IMG/VR virus record: IMGVR_UViG_3300050821_003829
Location: 1-26,568 of that record
Length of the DNA: 26,568 nucleotides
Direction: 5' to 3' (one strand)
Source: a virus
Shown here: piece by piece, positions 1 through 8,101 of the stretch
Layout: every line of letters begins with the position of its first letter
Position numbering within the stretch: the first letter of the stretch is position 1
Program-made: the position numbers and the translations under genes
Notes under the pieces: generated by a model
Told to the model about the DNA's origin: nothing
What the model saw: only the letters and a program-made list of their open reading frames with translations
Database searches by the model: none

Positions 1-222
1 GCAATGTCTCTTACTTTCGTGAATACCAATGTCACCGTTGGATCATCTTCACACCCTACGCTTACTATCCGCCTTGCAAAAGTGAAACTGGAGTCAGTCG
101 CACGCAAGGTTGACGCTAAGGGAATCGTCTCTCAGACGATCAAATTCCAGGCATTCTATTCAGTACCTGATACTGAGATGCTTGATATCACGCTTCGAAA
201 CCTTGTCTCAGCTGTCTACTAA
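1..222 (+). CDS. Tail tube-like protein, C-terminal part (5' end outside window)
   Basis: The frame is open from the first base of the window, so the ATG at 4 need not be the true start and this is probably the 3' end of a longer gene. The visible 72-residue piece alternates polar and hydrophobic residues as a beta-rich protein does, and ends in a strand-like stretch (EMLDITLRNLVSAVY) like the C-terminus of many siphovirus major tail proteins. The position just before a frameshifted tail chaperone gene and the tape measure gene is the standard place for the tail tube gene. The family call rests mostly on that gene order. Confidence 0.5.
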   Translation, partial: AMSLTFVNTNVTVGSSSHPTLTIRLAKVKLESVARKVDAKGIVSQTIKFQAFYSVPDTEMLDITLRNLVSAVY

Positions 223-225
223 TCA

Positions 226-254
226 TTGACAACGAATGACAACGGTAGTATTAT
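226..254 (+). promoter_or_regulatory. Sigma70-type promoter with TGACAACG direct-repeat operator
   Basis: TTGACA (226-231), a 17-base spacer and TATTAT (249-254) form a near-consensus promoter in the gap before the tail chaperone gene. TGACAACG occurs at 227-234 and again at 237-244, exactly 10 bp apart on the same DNA face. The same 20-base block recurs in the promoter at 14831 and in altered form at 8545, so this is probably a shared operator for a phage regulator. Confidence 0.75.
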
Positions 255-278
255 TAAACTAAACCACTTTATAAAATT

Positions 279-611
279 ATGTCAAATAGAGAACTAAAAG
301 AATACGTCACTACTAGCGGAAAAAAGGTATCATTTAAAAGCTACCTTACCGGACGAGAAATGGAGGCAGTAAACCTCGCGCTCGTCGGAGATCGCACAGC
401 GGAAGTCGGAGAAGATGGCGAAAAGCCAAAGCTCCCCCTATCAGCTGGCATGGCATACCATAAGGCAATCCTTACTAACGCTATCGTATCGATAGACGAT
501 GTTGTGGAAAACCCTATGGAGATTGCACTCGATCTTCCAAATGACGAGTATGAGGCTCTTAAAAAGCATATCCTTGAGGAGCTTAAAATAAATTTAGGAA
601 AGACGAAATAG
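279..611 (+). CDS. Tail assembly chaperone (gpG-like), short product
   Basis: This 110-residue, charged and largely helical protein ends at TAG 609-611. It lies directly between the tail tube-like gene and the tape measure gene, where lambda G and its analogues sit. Such chaperones coat the tape measure protein during tail assembly and are not part of the finished virion. Two features support the call: the length and a slippery heptamer just before the stop that joins it to a downstream frame. The start ATG at 279 follows an AT-rich leader (ATAAAATT) with no Shine-Dalgarno sequence. The sequence itself was not matched to a named family, so the assignment rests on position and on the frameshift arrangement. 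Confidence 0.7.
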   Translation: MSNRELKEYVTTSGKKVSFKSYLTGREMEAVNLALVGDRTAEVGEDGEKPKLPLSAGMAYHKAILTNAIVSIDDVVENPMEIALDLPNDEYEALKKHILEELKINLGKTK

Positions 612-805
612 AGTACGGATGGGATACCTATTTCGAGATTGGCTCATCAAGTGAACTGACTCCTGAAATGCTTGCTGCAATCGTCTGCGCCAAAATGGGC
701 TGGACGTGGCAGGAATACCGGGATCAGCCAAAGTGGTTTCCTCTCATCATTCTCCTGATGATTTCGTCAGAGAATAAAGCGATCAATAAAAGAAATCAAA
801 GTTAG
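279..805 (+). CDS. Tail assembly chaperone, -1 frameshift product (gpGT-like)
   Basis: From about 596 the -1 frame is open for 69 codons to TAG 803-805, with a protein-like composition (…EYGWDTYFEIG… and …AAIVCAKMGWTWQEYRDQ…). It has no convincing start codon of its own. Slippage on AAATTTA (590-596) would fuse residues 1-106 of the short product to these 69 residues, giving about 175 residues. In lambda the T part of gpGT binds major tail protein and links it to the tape measure protein. The tryptophan-rich extension is typical of such T domains. The frame relation is seen directly; frameshifting in vivo is inferred. Confidence 0.75.
590..596 (+). other. Programmed -1 ribosomal frameshift slippery site AAATTTA
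   Basis: In the zero frame the bases read A-AAT-TTA, a canonical X-XXY-YYZ heptamer. Slippage by -1 re-pairs both tRNAs as AAA and TTT and continues as AGG-AAA-GAC into the open T-like frame. The zero-frame stop follows 12 bases later. I did not find a strong downstream pseudoknot by eye. Confidence 0.75.
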
Positions 806-808
806 ATT

Positions 809-940
809 ATGAAAACATTTTTGATATTGCTCATCGTCTTTGTTGTGCTGATCCTGCCATGTATTTGGATCGGGCGCACAATGCTTCGAGGTGCAAAATT
901 CGGTAAGGCTTTAGGGAAGCATATCGGATATACTAAATAA
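809..940 (+). CDS. 43-residue single-pass membrane protein
   Basis: The ATG at 809 lies 3 bases after the frameshift product's stop. It encodes a short protein with a hydrophobic N-terminal segment (residues 3-20, FLILLIVFVVLILPCIWI) and a basic tail (about residues 22-43). It fits neatly between the chaperone and the tape measure gene and shares their direction. No family was recognised. A non-coding reading is possible, but the clean membrane segment and tight spacing favour a real gene. Confidence 0.55.
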   Translation: MKTFLILLIVFVVLILPCIWIGRTMLRGAKFGKALGKHIGYTK

Positions 941-958
941 ATAACCTATTAACATATC

Positions 959-3010
959 ATGGAAGACGACAACAGCTTAAATATAACAATTACCGCGGTT
1001 GACGATGCTTCTAGTGTTATTGAGGGACTAGCCGAAACCGTAGACTCACTCAGTGAGGCTATTGCTCCTGCAGCACAGGCAGTGAACGAAGCCTTTGATG
1101 AAATGAGCCAAGGCACGAATACGTTCGGTGATTCTATGACTGCTTTGAGCGAGCTCATGTCCACTGAAAGTGACCTGATTAGCGAAGCAGTACTAGGTAC
1201 TGGCGTATCGTTCAACAGTGCTGCAGAAACGGTCGCTGCATCAGTCTCTCAGATGGAGGACGATGCAAACGGTCTTGCTGAGAACTGGAGCACCGTAGCA
1301 GCCTTGATGACTGGCGACACGACCGATATCGAAGCTGGTCTTACCGAACTTACTGCCACTGCTCAATCAACCTCTGTATTAACAGGGGCTTCTTTGCTTA
1401 TTATGGGACAGGTCTTGAAACAGATAGGATCTTCCCTTACCGGTTTTTACAGCAGTACCATCACTGCAGCCTCATCAGCTGACAGTGCTCAGGCTTCGCT
1501 TGCTCAGACCGTTCAAAATAACATCACGCAGGGTAAGGCTCTTTCCAATTCCGACAGTGATATTGCCCAGCAGAAGCAGTTCGTTATCGATCAGATCAAC
1601 GCGCAAAAGGCTGCACTCGACCAGCTCTCAGTGCCTATCAGTGGCATGAACAAGACCACTGTGCAACTTGGCGCAGCGGAGGAAGTCCAATCTGCAAAGA
1701 TGAAGACTGCCACCGATACTTTAAATACTCTTTATGGCACACTGGATAAATTTAATAATCTACAAAGCTCAGCCAGTGAAAATGCAGCGACTGTTACCGC
1801 ACAATTTGATGCTGCAGCAAAGGCGAATGAGAAACTAGGCTTTAGCTATTCTGATACCCTGCAAGCTCTCGCTATGGGTAATACCGCGCTTGGTGGATCA
1901 ACGGAAGCCCTGCAGGAAAATCAGGTTGCTATGGATCTCGTAGCACTTCATGGCGGTACGCTTGAGACTGCAACCGATGCACTCAATAAGGCATTTGCCG
2001 GAAGTGGCTTTGCACTCTACCAATACGGTATCAGTGTCAAGCAGGGTCTGTCGGGCAATCAGATATTGAAAACCGTCATGGATCAAGTGACTGGTGCAGC
2101 AGCAGCGCAAGCTAAGACTATGGGAGGTTCCCTGAGCATCCTCAGCGCGCAATGGAATGATTTAATGACGACTCTTGGTAATACGCAAGGAGGTGTCTTG
2201 ACCAATCTCGTAAAAACCCTTTCAGACATCATCACTGGTATCGACTCGTGGGTTGAGAAGAATCCTAAGCTCGCGCAGGAGATACTGATTCTTGCAGGTG
2301 CGATAGGTGCAGCAGCAGTCGCAGGTGGCACATTGCTCACATTCTTCGCACTCATTGCAATCGTGTCAGCCTCAGCAGCAACTGCAGCAGCGTTGACATT
2401 TATCCTGATAGGTGTCGCAATCGTCGCAGCAGCGATATTCATCATCGCCAACTGGAATACCGTCAAAACATGGTTCGATGATTTTATAAAATGGATTACT
2501 ACCACCTTTACCGCTGGCTGGGATATCGTCAAAAATGCAGCTACCACTGTCGGTACCGCAATCGTTACAGCCTTTACAACAGTAGAAAGTGTGTTACATG
2601 GCATTTGGGTCGGCATTGAAAACTCAGTCGTCGATGTCATGAATACCATCATCGATGCGATCGATACGGTGATCACCGGAATCAACACATTGATATCTGT
2701 CATGCAGAAGATCCCGGGCGTGAAAAACCTTGTTGGCACCATTCCTTTGATCCCCCACATTACCGCTGTTGATGACGCGATTATTTCCCCCGGTGGAAAT
2801 GTGATCACTACCAACCCGAACGACTTCCTCATTGCCACGCAGAATCCTGCAGGACTTCTTTCAGGCGCGACCGGAGGAGGTGCTACTGGTCAGAATATCT
2901 ATGTAAATGTCACTGGGGACGTGCTCACGACCTCACAGCAGGCTATCAAGCTCGGCAACCAGCTTGCGAAAGAAATCGGTCGTCAGCTTCGTCTCACAGC
3001 GATTAAATAG
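959..3010 (+). CDS. Tail tape measure protein
   Basis: This 683-residue protein sets tail length and helps DNA and the tail tip cross the host envelope. It starts with a helical, Ala/Ser/Thr-rich region with heptad-like spacing (about residues 10-420). A long hydrophobic stretch follows at about residues 437-505, probably two to three membrane-spanning helices, and then W-rich amphipathic segments (NWNTVKTWFDDFIKW) typical of tape measure proteins. The C-terminus is Gly-rich and then polar. It is the largest tail gene in the window and follows the chaperone pair, as expected. The length would suggest a fairly short siphovirus or a podovirus-like tail core, but no contractile sheath gene is visible. 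ATG 959 has no SD. Confidence 0.88.
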   Translation: MEDDNSLNITITAVDDASSVIEGLAETVDSLSEAIAPAAQAVNEAFDEMSQGTNTFGDSMTALSELMSTESDLISEAVLGTGVSFNSAAETVAASVSQMEDDANGLAENWSTVAALMTGDTTDIEAGLTELTATAQSTSVLTGASLLIMGQVLKQIGSSLTGFYSSTITAASSADSAQASLAQTVQNNITQGKALSNSDSDIAQQKQFVIDQINAQKAALDQLSVPISGMNKTTVQLGAAEEVQSAKMKTATDTLNTLYGTLDKFNNLQSSASENAATVTAQFDAAAKANEKLGFSYSDTLQALAMGNTALGGSTEALQENQVAMDLVALHGGTLETATDALNKAFAGSGFALYQYGISVKQGLSGNQILKTVMDQVTGAAAAQAKTMGGSLSILSAQWNDLMTTLGNTQGGVLTNLVKTLSDIITGIDSWVEKNPKLAQEILILAGAIGAAAVAGGTLLTFFALIAIVSASAATAAALTFILIGVAIVAAAIFIIANWNTVKTWFDDFIKWITTTFTAGWDIVKNAATTVGTAIVTAFTTVESVLHGIWVGIENSVVDVMNTIIDAIDTVITGINTLISVMQKIPGVKNLVGTIPLIPHITAVDDAIISPGGNVITTNPNDFLIATQNPAGLLSGATGGGATGQNIYVNVTGDVLTTSQQAIKLGNQLAKEIGRQLRLTAIK

Positions 3011-3013
3011 TCT

Positions 3014-4507
3014 ATGTCTCTACCAACCACTGTATCAATTCAAATAAAAGCTGGCGGAGTAGATGTCAGCTCATCAATCGACTGGACTTCCATCGATATG
3101 ACTTTGGTGCTCACGAAAGAGGTCAGCACTATCAAGTTCAATGTTAATAATCCCGGTGCCACAAAGGTGGGAGGGGGTACGAAATACACCCCTGCTGTCG
3201 GTGATCAAATCGATGTGTACGAAACGACCAACCCCGGAGCTGTGGTAGCGCACCTTTTTGGGGGAACCATCACCGAAGTGGAGACGATATCAAGCTCTCA
3301 ATCATTCCTCATTGCACAGGTCACAGCTACTGACTGGTCATATCAAATGGATGGCAAGCTGGTTGTGCAATCATACGGTGGTGTAGATCCATCAGTGATC
3401 GTACAGAGCATTGTTTCAAGCTATTGTCCTGCAGGTTTCGATGCGGTGACGTATGTGCAGACTGCTGGCTATAACATTCCAAGTATCAAATTCAATTACG
3501 AACAACCGTCAAAATGTATCGAAGCATTGGCAAATCAGATCGGTTGGCAGTGGTATGTCGATGCTGACAAAAAACTGCACTTCTTTCTTGCTGAAAACAA
3601 TACTGCACCGTTCCCTATCGATGATACGACCGGTGGGCTAGAGTGGAACAGTCTCGATGTCGATGTCAATCTGCAGAACATGAAAAACTCGGTCTTTGTG
3701 ATCGGTGGCATTCAGGATAAGATCATCAGCCCATCAAATGCGGTCGATGTGTATCTTGGTAATGGCACGCAGGTTGTGTTCAGTCTGCAATATGCCTATA
3801 CCTCGCAAACCATGACGGTATTGCTCAACGGTGTGGTGCAGAGTATCGGTATCGCCAACCAAGTGACTAATCCGAGTGCCTACCAGGTGCTCTATGACTC
3901 AGGCAACAAGGTTATAACATTCAATACTCCTCCTGGCAGTGGTGCTGTAGTAAAGGTATATGGTACAGCCGAGATTCCTATCATCGGTCATGCACTCGAT
4001 CAAAATGCTATTGCACTCTATGGCGAATTTCAAGACGCTATTTTCGACGCGCAAATCAAATCAACACAGGAAGCGCAGCAGCGTGCTTTGGCTGAAATCC
4101 TGCTCTACGGTCATGCAGTGTACGACGTAAAGTTTTACACTACTACTCCCGGGCTTCGCATTGGTCAGAACATACTTTTTAACAGTGTCAAATATGGCGT
4201 ATCAAACTATCCGCTCGTAGTGAAGCGTATCGAGGGGGTCGGATATACTCCTGGAAAATTACGATATCAGGTCGAGTGTGTGGGATCTGATCAGGTAACA
4301 TTCGTCGATATCATGACCGGCATTCTGCAGCAGGAAAATGCAAACAATACGACTGCTGATAACACCACGCTTGAGGTATTGCTTTCTATTCTTGAATCAT
4401 TTACCGCTGCTGATACGCTTTCTGCTCCGACCAGCCTGCCAACAAGAAATTATACTTACACGAGTGGGTCGCAAATCGGTCACTGGAATTTGTCTACATG
4501 GGATTAA
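3014..4507 (+). CDS. Tail tip/baseplate hub-like protein
   Basis: This 497-residue protein starts 3 bases after the tape measure stop and lies where the distal tail or hub protein is normally encoded. It opens with beta-rich sequence resembling tail hub domains (SIQIKAGGVDVSSSIDW, then an IDVYE…GTITEVE pattern common in siphovirus hub proteins). A region with QPSKCIEALANQIGWQWYVD and KLHFF follows, which in hub proteins is the part that resembles phage gpD/gp27-like folds. A more Thr/Asn-rich C-terminus of about 60 residues may be a flexible attachment point for fibres. The fold call is by pattern and position. A receptor-binding role is possible but not shown. Confidence 0.65.
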   Translation: MSLPTTVSIQIKAGGVDVSSSIDWTSIDMTLVLTKEVSTIKFNVNNPGATKVGGGTKYTPAVGDQIDVYETTNPGAVVAHLFGGTITEVETISSSQSFLIAQVTATDWSYQMDGKLVVQSYGGVDPSVIVQSIVSSYCPAGFDAVTYVQTAGYNIPSIKFNYEQPSKCIEALANQIGWQWYVDADKKLHFFLAENNTAPFPIDDTTGGLEWNSLDVDVNLQNMKNSVFVIGGIQDKIISPSNAVDVYLGNGTQVVFSLQYAYTSQTMTVLLNGVVQSIGIANQVTNPSAYQVLYDSGNKVITFNTPPGSGAVVKVYGTAEIPIIGHALDQNAIALYGEFQDAIFDAQIKSTQEAQQRALAEILLYGHAVYDVKFYTTTPGLRIGQNILFNSVKYGVSNYPLVVKRIEGVGYTPGKLRYQVECVGSDQVTFVDIMTGILQQENANNTTADNTTLEVLLSILESFTAADTLSAPTSLPTRNYTYTSGSQIGHWNLSTWD

Positions 4508-4518
4508 ACTAGTATAAT
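4490..4518 (+). promoter_or_regulatory. Promoter abutting the next start codon
   Basis: TTGTCT (4490-4495), 17 bases and TATAAT (4513-4518) lie over the end of the hub gene. The next gene has ATG codons at 4520 and 4526. Transcription starting 7-8 bases after the -10 box would begin at the ATG at 4526, which suggests a leaderless message. The same spacing is seen at 11388, 19689, 20105 and 21332. Confidence 0.5.
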
Positions 4519-4519
4519 T

Positions 4520-5161
4520 ATGCGTATGAAAACTCTGCTTGAAACACGAGATCCTATGGGCATGAAAGGAATGATATTGCTCCGCGAGCATAAAGCCGGA
4601 ACCGTAGATTTTTTGAAACCTTTCCTTGAGTCCTATAACAAATTAAAGAAATTATCACTCGAAAATGAAGCATACCGTGATAAAAAACACCTCAGTGTAA
4701 TCAGTAGCCTATATCAGTACATTCAAGATACTCTTGATATAACAACAATAGGAAGACTTGAAACACCGAACCTGATAATGACCGCTCCAAACGTGGGGCG
4801 TGATTTGGTCATTCAGCGATTGCTCGGTATCAATACTTATTCGCTCAATATCGCATGGGGTGAAATCGGCACCGGTACAACCACCCCTGCTTTGACTGAT
4901 ACTGCACTTACCACTCCGGTAGCGCGCGCTTCTTTGACTGCAGGAGTGTCAGCGAATGTGGGAAACAACACCGCGCAGATGCAATTCTTTTATCCCGATA
5001 GTGTGTTGACCAATAGTGTGTACGCAGAGTTCGGGTGCTTCGTCGATGGATCAAATACTCTCGGCAGCGGACAATTATTTAATCATTCTCTCTTTGCATC
5101 GACATATACAAAAGCAGCCGGTACGGATATAACAGTTCAGGTGCAAATTAACTTGAGTTAA
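4520..5161 (+). CDS. Putative tail tip/fibre structural protein
   Basis: This is a 213-residue protein. The N-terminal third is charged and helical (to about residue 80) and probably anchors it. The C-terminal part is a beta-rich domain with Gly/Thr-rich turns (IGTGTTTPALTDT, then an EFGCFVDGS…GSGQLFNHSLF…TKAAGTDITVQVQINL pattern). That C-terminal pattern recurs in many small phage tail proteins of unknown structure. ATG 4520 gives the longest frame, but ATG 4526 fits better with the -10 box at 4513-4518 if the message is leaderless. It is cotranscribed with the fibre gene that follows after 5 bases. Confidence 0.6.
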   Translation: MRMKTLLETRDPMGMKGMILLREHKAGTVDFLKPFLESYNKLKKLSLENEAYRDKKHLSVISSLYQYIQDTLDITTIGRLETPNLIMTAPNVGRDLVIQRLLGINTYSLNIAWGEIGTGTTTPALTDTALTTPVARASLTAGVSANVGNNTAQMQFFYPDSVLTNSVYAEFGCFVDGSNTLGSGQLFNHSLFASTYTKAAGTDITVQVQINLS

Positions 5162-5166
5162 AAATT

Positions 5167-5844
5167 ATGGCAATCGTAGCAGGACAACCAATACTAGCAG
5201 CGGATTTGGTAAATAACATTAACTATTACGGTACTGATACCGGTAGCGCAAATGCGTATGCTATTGCACCGACTCCAGCAGTCACCGCCTATGCAGCAGG
5301 GCAGCACTTCGTTTTCAAGGCTGCACACACTAATACAGGAGCATCGACACTTAATGTGTCGTCTCTCGGTACTGTCGCAATTAAAAAAGGAACTGCAGTT
5401 GTTGATGTAGTGGCAGGAGACATTACTGCCGGTGAAATGATAGAGGTAATATACGATGGCACTTATATGCAACTAGTAACGCCTGTGCCTATTGCTTACA
5501 GCAACGGTCTTTCTACTGCTAGTAGCGGAACACAAACTATTGCTCATGGCTTAGGCAAGATTCCAAAGAAAGTAAAATTGACTGGCTCATACTGGGTCAA
5601 TTCATCAGGTCTGCATATGTACCTATCAATCGGTGCGTATGATGGCACTCACCAGACAAATGTATGGGAGGAATGGGACACAAACGTCTCTACAGGTCTA
5701 CCAAGTTATAACCAAGGAACATCAACCTCATATACAATAAACCTCGCTGGTGCTACTGGTGTAGTAACAGTTGATGCAACAAACATCACTATCACATGGA
5801 CTGGCTCTCCAAGCGGTAGTATTTTATGGGAAGCCGAGGGTTAA
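5167..5844 (+). CDS. Tail fibre / receptor-binding-type protein
   Basis: The 225-residue product has two recognisable parts. Residues about 25-105 match a common tail fibre module with the pattern F.FKAAHTNTGASTLNVSSLG followed by GDITAGEMIEVIYDGTYMQL. Residues about 115-225 form a Gly/Trp-rich beta domain beginning TIAHGLGKIPKKVKL, typical of fibre C-terminal head domains that contact the host surface. The family resemblance is from pattern memory, not a search. The gene starts at ATG 5167 after an AAAAATT leader with no SD, and is followed by a near-identical TTAAAATTATGG junction at 5842-5852. Confidence 0.7.
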   Translation: MAIVAGQPILAADLVNNINYYGTDTGSANAYAIAPTPAVTAYAAGQHFVFKAAHTNTGASTLNVSSLGTVAIKKGTAVVDVVAGDITAGEMIEVIYDGTYMQLVTPVPIAYSNGLSTASSGTQTIAHGLGKIPKKVKLTGSYWVNSSGLHMYLSIGAYDGTHQTNVWEEWDTNVSTGLPSYNQGTSTSYTINLAGATGVVTVDATNITITWTGSPSGSILWEAEG

Positions 5845-5848
5845 AATT

Positions 5849-6241
5849 ATGGAAACACAACCACCATCAAATACAAATGATCATGATCTTTTAATCGAGA
5901 TCAAAACAAATCTCAGCAACCTTACTGGTGAGATGAAACTTTTGCGTGACGATACTAAAGATCGTCTTTCAAATGTTGAAAAGAATAAAGTAGAGCGATC
6001 AGATTTTATCGAGTATAAAAATGACAACGATAGAAAAGTTGACTCTAAACTTGACAAGACTGAGTTTATTGAGTATAAAACTTCTACTGATAAAATAATT
6101 GCCGACAAACTTGACACTAAAGACTTTACCCCTATCAAAAATGTACTTGTTCGTATAAACTGGATATTGATCGCAACAGTAGTGATAGCATTACTCGCTC
6201 TGATCACCCATGTAGGACATGGTGGTGTCACTATTGGTTAA
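5849..6241 (+). CDS. XhlA-like coiled-coil membrane protein
   Basis: This is a 130-residue protein with a long charged helical region (residues about 10-95) and one C-terminal membrane segment (about residues 104-122, NWILIATVVIALLALITHV). That layout is typical of XhlA-type lysis accessory proteins of Gram-positive phages and prophages. An imperfect internal repeat (KVERSDFIEYKNDNDRKVD and KTEFIEYKTSTDKIIA) suggests a repeated coiled-coil unit. I chose ATG 5849 because it follows the previous stop by 4 bases; an upstream in-frame start would overlap the fibre gene. The position just before the lysis genes fits a membrane-anchoring role, but it could equally be a tail-associated membrane protein. 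Confidence 0.6.
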   Translation: METQPPSNTNDHDLLIEIKTNLSNLTGEMKLLRDDTKDRLSNVEKNKVERSDFIEYKNDNDRKVDSKLDKTEFIEYKTSTDKIIADKLDTKDFTPIKNVLVRINWILIATVVIALLALITHVGHGGVTIG

Positions 6242-6394
6242 AATTATGATACATATCTTAAATAAATCTACCAGTATCAAATTGACACTGGTGTCAGATT
6301 GAACAGGGGGTAGTGTCAGCCTGACACTGGGGTGGTATCACACAGACACCCTAACTATACTTACTAACTAATCTAATAACTAAAAGTATTTTTT
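6242..6394 (+). promoter_or_regulatory. Palindrome-rich regulatory gap before lysis genes
   Basis: This gap carries TGACAC-TG-GTGTCA (arms perfect, 2-base centre) in about 6281-6294 and GTGTCAG-C-CTGACAC in about 6314-6328, plus a further GACAC downstream. A -10-like TATACT lies at 6356-6361, about 35 bases before the peptidase gene. The repeats read as paired operator half-sites, though CTGGTGTCAG and CTGACACTGG can also pair as an RNA stem with two wobble pairs. An 18-codon reading frame at 6246 follows the same TTAAAATT leader as its neighbours but is too short to call. Confidence 0.55.
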
Positions 6395-7399
6395 ATGGAA
6401 ACACAAAACACAAATCGCGGAGTACTCGTAGCCCCTAGACTCGCTTCTCAGTGGCTTTTCGGTGGCATTAGTCCAATCGTCGTGCCACAGCGCAAAATCG
6501 CTAACTGGGCACCATTTCTGCCCGATTCTGACCCTCAGAGCGACGCATTGATGGATACTATGGCTTGCCTGACCTTTTCAGGTCTGCACTGCATAGAAAC
6601 CCAGGTAAATGCCGATATCGCTGCTGGTCGCTATCCACAGGCAACGCTGGACTATTTCCATAGCGCAGGCTACATGGTAAATGGAAAATTCAAATGCTCT
6701 GCCCGATATTCTGCAAAGATGAACGGTACGAGTATTGATGGCAACTATGCTGCCATGGTTGCTCAGGGATTCGCCACTGATGGCTTGCTTCCCGAAAACG
6801 ATCTGCCTTTCGTGGCAGGCAGCACGTTCGCGCAGTACTACTCAGGTGTCACACCTCAGATGCAGGTAAAGGCAAAGCTGATCTACCAGTACATCACTGT
6901 GCAATACCAGGAACTGACTGAGGCTTCTCAGGTGCCAGCTGCATTGCAGAATGCTCCTATACAGGTCTGCACTCCGGTATGTCCCGGCTGGGATTCAGGA
7001 AGTGTCGTCGGCATGTGCTCAGGATCTCCTCAGCACGCGACCATGATCTACGGAATGGATCCGACAACAAATTCATTGCTCGACTTCGATACTTACAAGC
7101 CATTCGAGCAGAAGCTCGCAAGCAATTACGAACTGATCGAAATGTTTCAGTTTGTCGCACAGCCAGCATTTCCAGTTTTCACTGTGATGAAGATCGGATC
7201 AACCGGCGCGAATGTTGAAGCACTCCAAGTTGAATTGCAGGTACTTGGTTACTTCCCTGCTACACAGACACCGACGCAATACTTCGGTGAGATAACCTTT
7301 ACCGCTGTTGAAGCATTCCAAAAAGCGAACGGTCTTGCGGTGGATGGCGTGTGGGGTATACAATCTCAGAATACTCTTAGTGGATTAAAAAAAAATTAA
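6395..7399 (+). CDS. C1-type cysteine peptidase with peptidoglycan-binding domain
   Basis: This 334-residue protein is probably a lytic peptidase that cuts peptide cross-links in the host wall. The putative catalytic Cys is C58 in MDTMACLTF, and the putative His is H214 in SPQHATMIYG, followed by LLDFDTYKPF. These match the Cys/His/Asn layout of papain-like (C1) peptidases. Residues about 268-334 fit a PG_binding_1 domain (GSTGANVEALQVELQVLGYF … FGEITFTAVEAFQKANGL). It is the first gene of the lysis cassette, 2 bases before a lysozyme. No signal peptide is visible, so it would need the holin to reach the wall, or act from the virion. The gene ends in a run of 9 A before TAA. Confidence 0.8.
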   Translation: METQNTNRGVLVAPRLASQWLFGGISPIVVPQRKIANWAPFLPDSDPQSDALMDTMACLTFSGLHCIETQVNADIAAGRYPQATLDYFHSAGYMVNGKFKCSARYSAKMNGTSIDGNYAAMVAQGFATDGLLPENDLPFVAGSTFAQYYSGVTPQMQVKAKLIYQYITVQYQELTEASQVPAALQNAPIQVCTPVCPGWDSGSVVGMCSGSPQHATMIYGMDPTTNSLLDFDTYKPFEQKLASNYELIEMFQFVAQPAFPVFTVMKIGSTGANVEALQVELQVLGYFPATQTPTQYFGEITFTAVEAFQKANGLAVDGVWGIQSQNTLSGLKKN

Positions 7400-7401
7400 C
7401 C

Positions 7402-7863
7402 ATGCAAAACAATCCGACAGTACAGCAATCAACAATCGACCTCATCAGAGGCTTTGAGAAATTTGTAGGCATTCCCTATCTCGATACAAACAATGTTTGG
7501 ACAATCGGATACGGTGCGACGTATATCAACGGTCAGCCGGTGACGCACGCCACGCCTCCGATCACGCTCGAGGAAGCCGAGGCATTACTTGGTCAGCAGA
7601 TCAAGATGTACGCTGCCGGAGTCTCAAATTCCATCAAGACGCTTATCAACCAGCATGAGTTCGATGCGTGCGTATCGCTATGCTACAATGTTGGTGTCGG
7701 CGGATTCGCAGCTTCTACGGTTGTGAGAGAGATCAATGCACAGGATTTTCCTGCAGCAGCTGATGCGTTCTTACTATGGGACAAAGACCGGTTCGACAAT
7801 GTCGTGCCAGGACTTCTCAATCGCCGAGAGGCAGAGCGCGCTGTCTTTTTACAAATCAATTAA
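7402..7863 (+). CDS. Endolysin, GH24 phage lysozyme (muramidase)
   Basis: This is a 153-residue T4/P22-type lysozyme that cleaves N-acetylmuramic acid-N-acetylglucosamine bonds. The catalytic triad E-x8-D-x5-T is intact as E19 (GFEKF), D28 and T34 (WTIGYG). The later conserved blocks CYNVGVGGF and GLLNRREAE are also present. The length is typical of a single-domain GH24 endolysin. There is no signal peptide, so release through a holin is expected. It starts 2 bases after the peptidase stop and is followed by two membrane proteins, a complete lysis cassette. Confidence 0.95.
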   Translation: MQNNPTVQQSTIDLIRGFEKFVGIPYLDTNNVWTIGYGATYINGQPVTHATPPITLEEAEALLGQQIKMYAAGVSNSIKTLINQHEFDACVSLCYNVGVGGFAASTVVREINAQDFPAAADAFLLWDKDRFDNVVPGLLNRREAERAVFLQIN

Positions 7864-7872
7864 ATTATATTT

Positions 7873-8097
7873 ATGAATATCGATAAAACAAAGTTCCAGG
7901 CAACGCTAGCAGCTATCCTAATCGGTGGCGTAGTATTGCTCGGCATCTACTTCCTTGTTGACACTGTTATCAGTGATCACAATACAGTAGCTCAGATTAC
8001 CACGTTCTTGAACTCACAAATCGCACAGAATCAAAAGGCAGCTACCGCTGCACAACCGCCTGCTCCAGTCGCGCAGGCTCTAGGGTTAAACAAATAA
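7873..8097 (+). CDS. Small single-pass membrane protein (holin or spanin candidate)
   Basis: This 74-residue protein has one membrane segment (about residues 9-31, TLAAILIGGVVLLGIYFLVDTVI) and a 40-residue Ala/Gln/Pro-rich polar tail. It lies between the lysozyme and a second membrane protein. A type III-like holin, an antiholin or an inner-membrane spanin would all fit. No lipobox or recognised family signature is present. Confidence 0.55.
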   Translation: MNIDKTKFQATLAAILIGGVVLLGIYFLVDTVISDHNTVAQITTFLNSQIAQNQKAATAAQPPAPVAQALGLNK

Positions 8098-8101
8098 TTT
8101 T

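Noticed and set aside
2083-2838. 251-codon open frame on the minus strand inside the tape measure gene
   Set aside because: It is the reverse-strand shadow of a well-supported gene in Ala-rich sequence, with no independent signals.
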